Shown: piece by piece, positions 1-8,601 of the stretch
How positions within the stretch are numbered: position 1 is the first letter of the stretch
How the letters are laid out: each line of letters opens with the position of its first letter
NCBI RefSeq assembly: GCF_000729995.1
Contig: NZ_JNFG01000034.1
Coordinates: 17,125-81,124 of the forward strand
DNA: 64,000 nucleotides
Source of the DNA: Caballeronia sordidicola
GTDB lineage: Bacteria > Pseudomonadota > Gammaproteobacteria > Burkholderiales > Burkholderiaceae
Direction: 5' to 3'
Made by a program: the position numbers and the translations under genes
The notes under the pieces: model-generated
Databases searched by the model: none
Seen by the model: only the letters and a program-made list of their open reading frames with translations
Told to the model about the DNA's origin: nothing

Positions 1-296
1 ACCGGCCGTTCGGTAAGCGCGTGAAAATCGCTCACAAATTCGATTGATTTCGAGCCCGGAGATATCGATTGCTGTCGGCCACTAACAAGGTCGATCTGCG
101 TTCGAACGGGAGAATGTGTCGCCGAAGGTTCAAAACAACCGCGCCGATGCTGTCTTGCAAAGTTCGGCCATTGTGCGGAACCGCTCATTTTGATATTGCT
201 GGTAGCAGCCGACATGACGATCCATCGGTAATCTCGAGCTCTTCGCGCCGATCTGTGCATCAGACGCAATTTCGTCCTACTTATACTCGTGAAACC

Positions 297-1553
297 ATGT
301 CCGGAACGCCAAGTCTCTTCGACAATAACGGTGTGCCCATTGAGCTCACACTCATTAGCAAACGTCGGCCAGATGGTCTAAAGCTTACCGAGGAAGACCT
401 CCAGCGTGCTGTTGACGCCAGTCCAAGTCTGATACCGTACCGTGAGTTCTTTCCTTCTGCGAGACGCTTGGTTTCACTTGGGATGGAAATTCCGCTGTCT
501 TTTCCGGGCGAGAAGTCCGGTTGGATCGACAACCTTTTCCTGACCGATGATGGTCACTTCGCAGTTGTGGAAATGAAGCTCTGGCGCAATCCGGAAGCCG
601 TGCGCGAAGTTGTGGGTCAGATCTTTCAGTATGGGCTGACACTCGGAGCGATGAGTTTGCGAGATATCGAGAATGTTGTCCGAAAGTCGTCCCAAGCCAG
701 CCGACAATTGGCGGCAAACCAAACGCTGATCGAATTTGCGGTCGAGCATCTCGGTGTCGACGACGAGCACGCCTACTCGAATGCCGTTGAGAAGCATCTG
801 CGCAGCGGCGAGGTCCTGTACCTCATTGCGGGTGACGGCATTCACGTCAGCGTTGACGCGATCGCAGACTGGATCAACGCGGGCAGCGGGGCACCTTTCC
901 ACTTTGGATTATTGGAACTCGACGTGTACCTCACAGCTAGCAAGCAAAAGCTATATGTTCCCCGGCTGAGGGTAAAGACGAAGGAAATTGGGCGGCATGT
1001 CATCGAAGTTACGGTCGAAGCCCAGCCAGAGCTGGCCAAGGTGCAAATCAGGGAAGAAACCGTCCAGTCAACAGGGGGCATCCGCGAAGACCGGCGAGTC
1101 GTGACGCCTGAAAAGCCACTGCTGAGCATAGAGGCGTTGGAGGGTCTGATTCGCAGCGAGAATATGGGCAGCCCGGAAGGGGTCGATGTCGGGCTCTATC
1201 TGCTGCATGGATTGCAGGACAGCGGGTACGATTCCAGACCAATGCCGACGGAAACCAGTTTTGGCATTCGCGATGCGAGCCATAGCAACAAGCTTGTGAG
1301 TCTGATAAATCTTGGGCCTAAGTATCTCCACCTGCGAGAGCCATTCAAAAAAGATGATTTCCATGCCATGCGGGCCTTTCGGGAGCGCGCCAATCAGCTG
1401 ACCGAATTCTTTGACCCAAGCGCACTAGATGATAGAAGCAAATTTTCGCGGCAGCCGCAATATCGTGATCTGGCGGCCATAAAAGAGAGGCTACTGACCT
1501 TTCTCAAAAAGGAGCGAGACATGGTCGTCACGCAGCTGCAGGGGCGTGAATAG
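297..1553 (+). CDS. PD-(D/E)XK nuclease-like protein (NucS/DUF91-like N-terminal domain)
   Basis: A 418-residue protein. Residues about 75-112 fit the core of a PD-(D/E)XK nuclease: Asp78 in WIDNLFL, then Glu92-x-Lys94 in VVEMK, then a helix with Gln108 (VGQIFQYG). This is the arrangement of NucS-like and very-short-patch-like nucleases. Metal-dependent DNA cleavage is therefore the likely activity, but the substrate is unknown. Residues 200-418 are unrecognised; the last 60 are helical and charged. The frame is open upstream to 69, but I chose ATG 297 because the 76 residues before it look like non-coding translation and the family-like sequence begins right after it. No convincing ribosome-binding site is visible. 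It stands alone, with no methyltransferase or helicase partner, so a restriction role is not supported; a repair or defence role is only a possibility. Confidence 0.7.
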   Translation: MSGTPSLFDNNGVPIELTLISKRRPDGLKLTEEDLQRAVDASPSLIPYREFFPSARRLVSLGMEIPLSFPGEKSGWIDNLFLTDDGHFAVVEMKLWRNPEAVREVVGQIFQYGLTLGAMSLRDIENVVRKSSQASRQLAANQTLIEFAVEHLGVDDEHAYSNAVEKHLRSGEVLYLIAGDGIHVSVDAIADWINAGSGAPFHFGLLELDVYLTASKQKLYVPRLRVKTKEIGRHVIEVTVEAQPELAKVQIREETVQSTGGIREDRRVVTPEKPLLSIEALEGLIRSENMGSPEGVDVGLYLLHGLQDSGYDSRPMPTETSFGIRDASHSNKLVSLINLGPKYLHLREPFKKDDFHAMRAFRERANQLTEFFDPSALDDRSKFSRQPQYRDLAAIKERLLTFLKKERDMVVTQLQGRE

Positions 1554-2350
1554 CACCAATAAAACCGTCTACCAGACGAGTCACTCCTGCTGCGCCATCT
1601 GGTTGCACCGTGCGTTCAACGGCCGCTTTGGAGAAATCTGAACGATTGCCGTGGGTCGATTTATGCTACCTGCGTAAAAGCGAGACCTGCGGCGATCGAT
1701 GCGCGCGGTCATCGGCGACTGTCGGCCATGAAGGGACGCTCGACGGAACCGTCTAGATCGTCAACAATCTCCGCGTTAGCGTCGCGCGTTGCGAGGCATG
1801 CACTGCTTATGCTCACGGCGTAAGGCAGCAAACCACAAGCGATATGCGATGTGTTTTCTTGGAACTCTCTTATGAACCGAAAGAACATGACCACAGGATC
1901 AACGATTGCCTCTTACTTATGATTTGCTTCGAACATATCAACGTATGCTTCCGAGAAGTTGATATAAGCAACTACGCCCTATAACGGCAGAATTCGCATG
2001 TACTTTTGCAAATTTCTAATTTTTATGAAATACGAATGCAGACAAAAAACTTGACGAGTTTCTAAGCAACTGCCTTAAGGCAAGTACGCCTGCTGCGAAT
2101 TATCGGAATGCAACTCGCTGAGGTGATTTGTTATTTCTTTCCGGTAAGTCGGCTCGAACTCTGGTCCGAGGAAAACTCGGAGCCGAATACACGGAGAGGA
2201 CGGAAGGCGATTCGCGCGGGAAGTCGCATTAGAACTGTCGTTGATGTTGGGCGAGGAGTTGGGCAGCCTCGACCGCGTAAAGCAATTCGTCGAACTGCAG
2301 GGGTTCGTGAGTTGCGACACCAATCTTACTGGAATAGCCAGAGGACACCG
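1554..2350. other. Intergenic region, no gene recognised
   Basis: About 800 nt between the nuclease-like gene and aroK. It holds one degenerate copy of the dispersed repeat (about 1718-1769) and an AT-rich patch at about 1900-2060 that could contain promoters. The open frame running into aroK from 2108 shows no protein-like composition. Confidence 0.5.
1718..1769 (+). repeat. Dispersed intergenic repeat, partial copy
   Basis: Carries the module CGGCCATGAAGGGACGCTCG followed by the end module TAGATCGTCAACAATC, close to TAGATGGTTGACAATC at 7326-7341. Part of the family described in the findings. Confidence 0.55.
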
Positions 2351-2902
2351 TTGCAAGCACGGGACACGCACGCCAATGTATTCTTTGTCGGGCTCATGGG
2401 AGCAGGCAAGACCACCGTGGGCCGGCCGCTCGCGCGCCGACTGGCACGCCCGTTTTTCGATTCCGACCATGAAATCGAGGCGCGCTCGGGTGCGCGCATC
2501 CCCGCGATCTTCGAACTCGAAGGCGAAGCCGGCTTTCGCGAGCGGGAGGCCCACGTGATCACCGATCTGACCGGCCGCGAGAACATCGTGCTGGCGACGG
2601 GCGGCGGCGCCGTGTTGCGGCCTGAAAACCGCGAAGTGCTGCAAAAGCGCGGCTTCGTCATCTATCTGCGCGCCAATCCCCACGACCTGTGGCTGCGCGT
2701 AGGGCGCGACAAGAATCGCCCGCTGTTGCAGTCCGCCGATCCCAAGGCGCGCCTTGAAGCCCTCTACGAGGTGCGCGATCCGCTGTATCGCGAATGCGCA
2801 CATTTCGTCATCGAAACCGGCCGGCCGTCGGTCGACGGGCTGGTCAACAAGCTCCTGATGCAACTCGAGATGGCCGGCGTCGCCAAACGTTCCGCGTCGT
2901 AA
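2351..2902 (+). CDS. aroK: Shikimate kinase, orphan copy with TTG start
   Basis: Phosphorylates shikimate to shikimate-3-phosphate with ATP, in the cytoplasm, step five of the chorismate pathway. The 183-residue protein has the usual length. It has the Walker A loop GLMGAGKT (residues 14-21), the shikimate-binding Asp region FFDSD (35-39), the GFRERE segment, the glycine-rich ATGGGAVL and the lid-type DPLYRE motif. TTG 2351 is chosen because the protein similarity begins exactly there and an AGAGGAC ribosome-binding site lies at 2340-2346; no in-frame ATG lies nearby. In Burkholderiaceae aroK normally precedes aroB in a conserved operon. Here no aroB follows, so this is probably a second or displaced copy whose original ATG may have become TTG. 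The key residues look intact, so activity is plausible; expression is uncertain. Confidence 0.9.
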   Translation: MQARDTHANVFFVGLMGAGKTTVGRPLARRLARPFFDSDHEIEARSGARIPAIFELEGEAGFREREAHVITDLTGRENIVLATGGGAVLRPENREVLQKRGFVIYLRANPHDLWLRVGRDKNRPLLQSADPKARLEALYEVRDPLYRECAHFVIETGRPSVDGLVNKLLMQLEMAGVAKRSAS

Positions 2903-2989
2903 TACAAACATGATTGCGCTGAACGTCGAAGTGGGCGAGCACCCATGCGGATGGCCTGTTTGCTGGATAGAATTCAGCTAGATGGGCGC

Positions 2990-3105
2990 GAATGTCCGCT
3001 TCGGAGAAGCTGAACGTCGTTACAGGATCGACACGCGCCAAATGCGTCGGGCGGGACGCGGCCAATTACGGTCATTCGGTGCTGGTGTCCAGATCGCTGA
3101 CAATC
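2990..3105 (+). repeat. Dispersed intergenic repeat, degenerate copy
   Basis: Begins with AATGTCCGCTTCGG and ends AGATCGCTGACAATC, matching the start and end modules of the copy at 7188-7341. The middle has diverged strongly. Confidence 0.45.
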
Positions 3106-3117
3106 GACGTGCCGCCC

Positions 3118-3374
3118 TCAGGTATCAAGGCGGGCACAGGGCTTACTTTCCCAGGCTGACGGAGTGGAGATACTGCCAAACCAAGCGTTGGCTGGTCCCA
3201 CGAATAGCAATAGCGTCGCTGCTACATTCGCAAAATCCAGAGCGCCGTCCGTAACAAACGTCTTCCAGTTGTGCCCAGGGTTTATCAAAGCGTCGATGGT
3301 CATCATCAGCCCACAAACGGTCAGCAACAGTTCGACATACCGTCCCGGTGCGACCGAGCGGGACGGCAGGATCT
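3118..3374 (-). pseudogene. Fragment of a small membrane-protein gene, start lost
   Basis: On the minus strand a frame without a good start reads as two hydrophobic helices: YVELLLTVCGLMMTIDALIN, then after GHNWKTFVTDGALDFANV a second segment AATLLLFVGPANAWF. The pattern of hydrophobic helices joined by a polar loop looks like real protein. The frame is closed by a stop at 3375-3377, and the first ATG (3327) falls inside the first helix. I therefore read it as a decayed or start-less gene. The family is not recognised. Confidence 0.35.
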
Positions 3375-3396
3375 TTATCGGTGACGCAGTGACGCC

Positions 3397-5205
3397 TCAT
3401 TTTCCTGACGTCACTACCCGAGAAGTAGACTGCGGGCCACCAACGATCGGGTCAAGAACGATCTGATCCAGCAGGCACAATAGTGGCGGGCTAAACACGG
3501 CATCGTGATCCGGGATAATGGACTCATGGCTGGCAACATTCCAGAAGGGGTCGTGTGCCGGACCAAGTGTGTTATACGTTTTGCCGACACATTCAGTCGG
3601 CTCGTTTTTGCATCCATCATAACCATCGTGCCGGAATTTCTGCCTAAATGTTCCTTGGCGCATTTGAAGGGGGACTGCTCCCGGGGAGGTGGGAATGGGA
3701 ATACCATACGTTTCATCACTATCCCACTCCCTTCCCCATTCCATTCCACCCTCGTCAGGCTTGGACATAACTGACTGGTCTTTGTCTAACCAGTAATTTC
3801 CAAGAGGACATTTCGGCTGATCAGGGTGCGTTGCTGCTTCAAGATATAAAGGCGCGAATTTCTTCTTGTCGGTAGAGGTTGCCCTTTCTTTGACGTCGTC
3901 GCCAGTTTCAGTTGATGCCAACGAGGGACTCTGTTTCGCCGTGCTGCGGTTGCCTACTTCCAGTTCGTGAGTTGTGCCATAGTCTTGGTTGGGGACACCG
4001 GAACCATCTATGCCACGATAAGCGCGAACATGGCCGATCGCCCGGTATTGGTCGGAGCCGATATGCAGGGTAAGAATCTGTGCAATAGAGAATGCCCAGC
4101 GGGTAGCCGTGTCACAGTCAAACGGGCCATCTTTTTCCTTATCATGTTGTGGATCAACTTTTTGAACGACTTCCCAGTCGCATGTCCCCGTGAGCGACAT
4201 TAATATCGGCTTCTGGTCAGAAGAGAAAAATTGCGTGTCATTATGTTCAAAAGATTCATATTTTGGCGGTATATGATAGCCAGATTTTTCATATTCATTG
4301 GCCTGAATTTCTTTCCAGTTCTCAAAATCACTTGCGGGATTAAGCAAAACAGTCAAATCTGAAACGCCATGTACTGGTGGAATAGGTTTATTTTTTGTTT
4401 CTGGTGGAATCAGGTTTTCGTATTCCTCCTTGAGTGCATTGATCAGAAGGTTGCCGCCAAGACTGTGGCCGACAATTAAAAACCTGTTGCGATTTTCCGG
4501 ACCACTGTTTGCATCAAGGTCGTGTCTTATCCGGTGAATGTAATCCGACACGTACGGTGCCAGATCCTCGCTCTCTCTTTTACGGGACTCGAACGTCAGC
4601 CATGTAGGCACCTGCAGATTGTCAATCCAGTTCCATCGCCATGCGTTGCCTGGCCACCCAACGTAGATGCCAATGACCTGTGCATCTTCGCCATATTCCG
4701 ACTGCCGTTCATACAGATGTCGTGCCGAGTACGCAAGCATCGTGCGGAACGCGCGCACGTTTGAGTCATCAGGTCGCGCATCATGGCGCCAACCGTGGAC
4801 AAACATTACAACGTACTTGGGCCCGGGCGTCCCGGCGATGGCATCCTGTATGGCTTTCCACTGGCCGGGATCCCTCAGCCCACCATCTTCCCTGAACTCA
4901 AGGAAATTTAATCGATACTTGATAGAATTCGAGGTATTCCCGAGCATAAGTTTGTCGTGCTGTTCGTAACAACCGGTAGCGTTCCCAAGCATTTCACTTT
5001 CTGTCAGATTTTTGTTTTCGGTAAGCTTCTCCTGAATCTCGGTCGAGTAGGCATTGCCCGCATATCGCTGACATTCAAGTGCTTGTGGATCTAATCCCCT
5101 AAAGGCAGTAATTTTGGTAGCGCAGCCTGAAATCTGGAAAATTAGCATATATGCGAAAGCAAACTTCACGTAACGAATAATCGAGATGAAGCTGATGTTG
5201 CGCAT
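3397..5205 (-). CDS. Alpha/beta-hydrolase lipoprotein (esterase/lipase-like)
   Basis: A 602-residue protein with a lipoprotein signal: basic N-terminus, hydrophobic stretch and lipobox ending at Cys28 (FQISGC), so it is likely anchored in the envelope. Residues about 130-260 form an alpha/beta-hydrolase core with the oxyanion strand VVMFVHGWRHD (132-142) and the nucleophile elbow GHSLGGN with Ser248. This resembles DUF900-type hydrolases and membrane-anchored esterases. The substrate is unknown; the acid and histidine of the triad cannot be placed safely. The last 250 residues are polar and unrecognised. Its base composition is more AT-rich than most neighbours, which suggests horizontal acquisition. 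It is transcribed alone from an AT-rich upstream region (5206-5260). The start MRNISF gives a proper signal peptide. Confidence 0.75.
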   Translation of the reverse strand: MRNISFISIIRYVKFAFAYMLIFQISGCATKITAFRGLDPQALECQRYAGNAYSTEIQEKLTENKNLTESEMLGNATGCYEQHDKLMLGNTSNSIKYRLNFLEFREDGGLRDPGQWKAIQDAIAGTPGPKYVVMFVHGWRHDARPDDSNVRAFRTMLAYSARHLYERQSEYGEDAQVIGIYVGWPGNAWRWNWIDNLQVPTWLTFESRKRESEDLAPYVSDYIHRIRHDLDANSGPENRNRFLIVGHSLGGNLLINALKEEYENLIPPETKNKPIPPVHGVSDLTVLLNPASDFENWKEIQANEYEKSGYHIPPKYESFEHNDTQFFSSDQKPILMSLTGTCDWEVVQKVDPQHDKEKDGPFDCDTATRWAFSIAQILTLHIGSDQYRAIGHVRAYRGIDGSGVPNQDYGTTHELEVGNRSTAKQSPSLASTETGDDVKERATSTDKKKFAPLYLEAATHPDQPKCPLGNYWLDKDQSVMSKPDEGGMEWGREWDSDETYGIPIPTSPGAVPLQMRQGTFRQKFRHDGYDGCKNEPTECVGKTYNTLGPAHDPFWNVASHESIIPDHDAVFSPPLLCLLDQIVLDPIVGGPQSTSRVVTSGK

Positions 5206-5759
5206 GTCAAATCCCCTATTGTAAATTTAATTTTTAATGGATACTTTTCTCTACACAAAGAATGGCCACTGAAGCGGGCGTATTTTATAAATTGACAGAT
5301 CATGCTGGCAGCCGAGATGAGGCTACCTCGAAATATGTTGTTGACACAAGTCTTCAAATTGAATGGCCTTCGTCACGCTACTTTCAATGGACCAGCACTA
5401 GCCAATCCTTGCAATTTATTGATATCCATCAAATATGCATTGATTTCGGATTAATGTCTTTGCGTAACCTCATGCGGAGATCCTTAAGGCCTACGGTTTT
5501 TTTGAGAGCAGTGTTATGGACAATATGGCCACACCCTGGTCGTCGCCGGCCGATGTACCGACTTAACTGAACGTCCGTCGCGTCCTGCCCTCGGGAGCAG
5601 ACGGCTGTTCGCGCTTTTACGCGATTTACACCGGTCATCGTCGAGTAGTTCGAACCGCGCTGGTTGAGTAGGGTATGGATCGTTGCGCGCGATTTCGGAA
5701 TATCCGCAATAGAGCAGCTCAGACGTCGCTTACGGGTCGACAAGGGAAGGTGAAGTCGA
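5206..5759. other. Intergenic region, no supported gene
   Basis: About 550 nt. The part next to 5205 is AT-rich and is the likely promoter region of the lipoprotein gene. The rest has only an unconvincing minus-strand frame (see rejected list). Confidence 0.4.
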
Positions 5760-6053
5760 TCACCTCCATTCATACGCAGCTGCACGCACGAACTGTGCAC
5801 GTACCTGCTTAGGCACCCATGGAAAAGCAATCGAAAGCGCGTGATCGGCGGTTGCGCAGCTTTGACTGAGGTCGGTATGTTGCCAGTGACTGGCCCCGCA
5901 TACCTCTAGCCAAATCTTTTCTATGACGGCGCGATCAGACGCTGTAAGTGCGGGCGGCGCCATCACCGAGTCATAAAAAGTCCATGGACGTGTCCAGTCC
6001 ACAAAAGCGGTCGCCGCAGCAAAGATGTCAGATTTGGTCACGGTACGGAACAC
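5760..6053 (-). CDS. Hypothetical small protein
   Basis: A 97-residue protein that I do not recognise. It has balanced composition and a run that looks like folded helical protein (DRAVIEKIWLEVCGA, ALSIAFPWVPKQVRAQFV). No signal peptide or membrane segment is visible. It has its own start ATG and ends at a clean stop. It stands alone between an intergenic region and a repeat copy. It may be a real small soluble protein or the remains of a longer one; confidence is moderate. Confidence 0.45.
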   Translation of the reverse strand: MFRTVTKSDIFAAATAFVDWTRPWTFYDSVMAPPALTASDRAVIEKIWLEVCGASHWQHTDLSQSCATADHALSIAFPWVPKQVRAQFVRAAAYEWR

Positions 6054-6103
6054 CTCAAGTGCCTAGGATAGTGTGCAAGTCATATGATGAACCTTGACAT
6101 ACC

Positions 6104-6220
6104 GAACGTGGGGTTTCGGCCGACCTGAAGGGCCGAAGTGGATCGACCTGCGCCGGCCGCGTCGGCCCGGGTTCGGCCATGAACGGTCATTCGACACGGT
6201 GGCCAAGATCGTGGACAATT
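6104..6220 (+). repeat. Dispersed intergenic repeat, fuller degenerate copy
   Basis: Has GAACGTGGGGTTTCGGCCGA, then GGGTTCGGCCATGAACGGTC, then ATTCGACACGGTGGCCAAGA and the end GTGGACAATT. The order of modules matches the copies at 7188-7341 and 50968-51065. Confidence 0.55.
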
Positions 6221-6300
6221 ATTATCAGACAGCGCGCTGAACGCGTAGCAGCAACGATTTTTCAACGCCTCTGTTTGGCAGGTGCCAGAAAGGCAAAAAT

Positions 6301-6603
6301 ATGCATAATCAGTCTCGGGAAACAGTATTACTCGCACTCTTCATTCTTGGGATTACATGGATGTCGATTGTTTCGGCACTCTTCAATCGCCTCGAAAAGA
6401 AACATTTACAAGAATATGAAAGCCTCGGCCGACCCACCGTTTCCCGATATGGCATAAGCGGAGCTGCGCTCGGATTTGTGTTGAGAAGGGGGCACCGTGG
6501 ACTAGGCGATACCTATCTCTCATGCCTTTCAGATGGTGCGCTTCTCGTGTTCGTCGCAGAGATTCTAGTGGCGATCCTGATTTTTCCGAGCTTGATGCGC
6601 TAG
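6301..6603 (+). CDS. Small two-helix membrane protein
   Basis: A 100-residue protein with a hydrophobic helix near the N-terminus (about residues 8-27, LLALFILGITWMSIVSALF) and another at the C-terminus (about 81-97, ALLVFVAEILVAILIF). A polar middle holds conserved-looking RRGHRGLGDTYL. The layout loosely resembles UspB-type two-helix proteins, but I cannot assign the family. It ends four bases inside the end of the convergent DUF3592 gene. It is a likely inner-membrane protein of unknown role. Confidence 0.55.
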   Translation: MHNQSRETVLLALFILGITWMSIVSALFNRLEKKHLQEYESLGRPTVSRYGISGAALGFVLRRGHRGLGDTYLSCLSDGALLVFVAEILVAILIFPSLMR

Positions 6604-7121
6604 AGGCCCTGTGCTTTCCATCGTTGCTCGGCTCTCACTGCCAAACGCAAACACCAGACTCCCAATAGCAAGGAAACAATGCTCCCGGAAACCCCCCAAT
6701 AAATGCTGGACCATGTTTCGCGCAGTACGTCGTTGACCTGGAGTGCAGCTGATTCGGGATCTCTCGGATCGAACCATATTGAGACGCTGCCAATCGGGTA
6801 ACGCGCTGCTATATCTGTGGCCCGCGCGTCTGACACGCAACTATTAGGACCAAAGGCAATTCTGTATCCTGTGTAGATCGTTCCCGCCACCGTGTATGTG
6901 TAACGCACATCGGGTCGAAAGCCGTCATGGCCTCTGCATCTGTCCGTTTTCGAAACGACGACAGTACCGTGAGCAGTGGGCCAAGTCGCAGCCAGATGCG
7001 CGGCCAAGATTTGCTCGCCCCAAAAAATTGGAGGGATACAAGCGATGACTCCGGCGAAGATCAGGAACACGGCGAAAAGCCTTCTGACGTCTACTGGGCG
7101 TGCGGGTGAAGTTGCTGCCAT
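6600..7121 (-). CDS. DUF3592-type membrane protein
   Basis: A 173-residue protein with a transmembrane helix at about residues 14-36, an extracytoplasmic domain of about 100 residues, and a second helix at about 143-160. The central domain has the DUF3592 pattern: a strand AHGTVVVSKTD, then DVRYTYTVAGTIYTGYRIAFG, then YPIGSVSIWFDPRDPESAAL, where VWYDP-x-P-x-AVL-like wording is typical of the family. Two cysteines in the domain may pair. The function of the family is unknown. It is convergent with the small membrane protein and stands as a single gene. Confidence 0.75.
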   Translation of the reverse strand: MAATSPARPVDVRRLFAVFLIFAGVIACIPPIFWGEQILAAHLAATWPTAHGTVVVSKTDRCRGHDGFRPDVRYTYTVAGTIYTGYRIAFGPNSCVSDARATDIAARYPIGSVSIWFDPRDPESAALQVNDVLRETWSSIYWGVSGSIVSLLLGVWCLRLAVRAEQRWKAQGL

Positions 7122-7187
7122 TGTTCGATCGCGCCTGAATATATATTGATGGATTGTAGGGCCACCGGTTCGTTTCGAGCTGCCCTA

Positions 7188-7341
7188 CGAATGTCCGCTA
7201 AGAATACATTCGGATGCCCGCTTCGGGTCGACTTCTGCCCGACGCGGACCGATCAATGGCGGCCCACTCCGCCAGTTCAATGTCGGACCGGGTTCGGCCA
7301 GTTAGAGACGTTCGACACAGTCACCTAGATGGTTGACAATC
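7188..7341 (+). repeat. Dispersed intergenic repeat, best-preserved copy
   Basis: Order of parts: AATGTCCGCT, then GGGTCGACTTCTGCCCGACG, then CGGACCGATCAATGGCGGCC, then CACTCCGCCAGTTCAATGTC, GGACCGGGTTCGGCCA, then TTCGACACAGTCACCTAGAT and GGTTGACAATC. The central 76 nt recur with about five differences each at 47733-47808 and 53164-53239. It lies just upstream of the carbamoyltransferase gene. Confidence 0.75.
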
Positions 7342-7369
7342 GGGGCTTCCGCCAAATCACGGTCTCCGC

Positions 7370-8230
7370 ATGGATTTGATCAACCTGAGTGAACTCTCTT
7401 CCGTCGATGTGCGGTCGATCTGGCGTCTTGTCGATACTCCGAGCAGTCCTGTCTCAGGAACTGTTGCATGGTCGTTCGAGGGGAATGGAATTCGTACCCG
7501 CTCAACCTTCATTCACGCGTTCCGTGCGCTTGGTCTGGAGTTCATTGAACTTCCGAATTTGCTGAAGACAGAGGAGCGTGCGCGCGATCTCGCTGGGTAT
7601 CTCGATCCGCTCTACGATTTCTACGTAATCCGGGAGTCAAATCATGCCCGCCTCGCCGAATTCGCCGCAACCTCTCGGCGTCCCGTTATCAATGCAATGT
7701 CGAGTGAAGGACACCCATGCGAGGTTCTCGCCGATGCCTACTTCATCGATACTGCCTTATCGCCAATCGAGCGCGTACGAATTTGTCTCTGGGGACCGCC
7801 CACAAACGTGTTTCGTTCGTGGCATGAACTCGCTGTGGTGCTTGGGCTAGATGTGGTTCATATCTGTCAACCTCGCTTTCATGAGGTGAAGCCCAATGTG
7901 ACTTTTTTAGAGTCGCCCGGCGTCACAGCGGACATAGTCATTACGGATGGATGGCTGAAGGGTGTTGATGCATCGGGTTCGAGCCTAACTCAAGAACACC
8001 TTGCCCAAATGGGTAATCCAAAACTGTTGCCCACCCCGCCATTCGCGCTCGGGAGAGAAATCTCTTTCGATCCGTTAACGTACGAAGGCTTTGTAGGTTA
8101 TGAACAAAAGGCGTTGCTTTCGGCAGTTCAGGCAGCGATTCTTCAGTACGTTGCGCAGGATAGTCGACAATCCGTCTCCGCAGACAATGAGGCTTCCATG
8201 TTGTTAGCGGCGATGCAAAACCGCCATTAA
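7370..8230 (+). CDS. Divergent aspartate/ornithine carbamoyltransferase-family protein
   Basis: A 286-residue protein with the two-domain pattern of carbamoyltransferases. The carbamoyl-phosphate loop is FEGNGIRTRSTF (residues about 36-47), where the family has FxxxSTRTRxSFE. The second substrate motif is EGHPCEVLAD (about 115-124, family HPCQxLAD). The third domain part RICLWGPPTNVFRSWHELA fits the second Rossmann half. The C-terminal HCLP or HPxP motif is not clear; LLPTPPFALGREISFDP sits where it should be. The family joins carbamoyl phosphate to an amine such as ornithine or aspartate, but the altered motifs make the substrate unknown. No arginine or pyrimidine genes are nearby. Its last codons and stop lie inside the inverted-repeat element at 8221-8418, so the native C-terminus may have been cut. 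Confidence 0.75.
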   Translation: MDLINLSELSSVDVRSIWRLVDTPSSPVSGTVAWSFEGNGIRTRSTFIHAFRALGLEFIELPNLLKTEERARDLAGYLDPLYDFYVIRESNHARLAEFAATSRRPVINAMSSEGHPCEVLADAYFIDTALSPIERVRICLWGPPTNVFRSWHELAVVLGLDVVHICQPRFHEVKPNVTFLESPGVTADIVITDGWLKGVDASGSSLTQEHLAQMGNPKLLPTPPFALGREISFDPLTYEGFVGYEQKALLSAVQAAILQYVAQDSRQSVSADNEASMLLAAMQNRH

Positions 8231-8418
8231 ACGGCGGCGAGAACGCGCTTTTATGGGCGCGACCGAGGTCGCACCCACGGACCAGTTTTTTGTCCCTTCG
8301 CGGCGTCAAGGATTCGCTTCGCCAAGCTGCGCTTGCCCTTGACCCCGCTACGAGACTTTTGGCTCGCGCGGTGCTCAAAAATCGTTCCTGGAAAACACCT
8401 GCCGCCGTTTAGTGGCGG
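8221..8418. repeat. 198-bp nested inverted-repeat element (MITE-like)
   Basis: Ends are 18-bp inverted repeats with one mismatch: CCGCCATTAAACGGCGGC at 8221-8238 and the complement of CCGCCACTAAACGGCGGC at 8401-8418. Each end is itself a hairpin (CCGCC...GGCGG). Inside, GCGGCGTCAAGG (about 8299-8310) pairs with CCTTGACCCCGC (about 8338-8349), and GCGACCGAGGTCGC forms a smaller stem. The left end supplies the last codons and TAA stop of the carbamoyltransferase. No target duplication is evident. It may be a miniature transposable element or a structured RNA. Confidence 0.55.
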
Positions 8419-8505
8419 ATTTCGACCGCCGTTCACACATGTTGACGAGAGGAACTCGCTATGCCGGATGAGACACATGAGCGTAACGCCCGACTCTGGA
8501 ACCCG

Positions 8506-8601
8506 TCATTCGCGACCGACGGGTCGCGTGCCGCCGATCGCCGACAGGCAGTGGTCGGCCATCAAGCGACATTCGCCATTGCCCCTAGTTTGTTGACAAT
8601 C
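8506..8601 (+). repeat. Dispersed intergenic repeat, second subtype
   Basis: Has GGGTCGCGTGCCGCCGATCG, CCGACAGGCAGTGGTCGGCC, then the end GTTTGTTGACAATC. The first half is shared with 11850-11880 and 16858-16890; the end is shared with 7326-7341. Confidence 0.6.

Noticed and set aside
2075..2911. 278-codon minus-strand frame opposite aroK
   Set aside because: It is the antisense shadow of a clear shikimate kinase, and its own product shows no domain.
2844..3065. 73-codon minus-strand frame with a folded-looking stretch (SFSEADIRAHLAEFYPANRP)
   Set aside because: It overlaps the aroK end and a copy of the dispersed repeat, and the protein-like stretch comes from repeat sequence.
5429..5830. 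133-codon minus-strand frame with a resolvase-like turn (SIADIPKSRATIHTLLNQ)
   Set aside because: The helix-turn-helix resemblance is short, no catalytic domain precedes it, and the rest is not protein-like.
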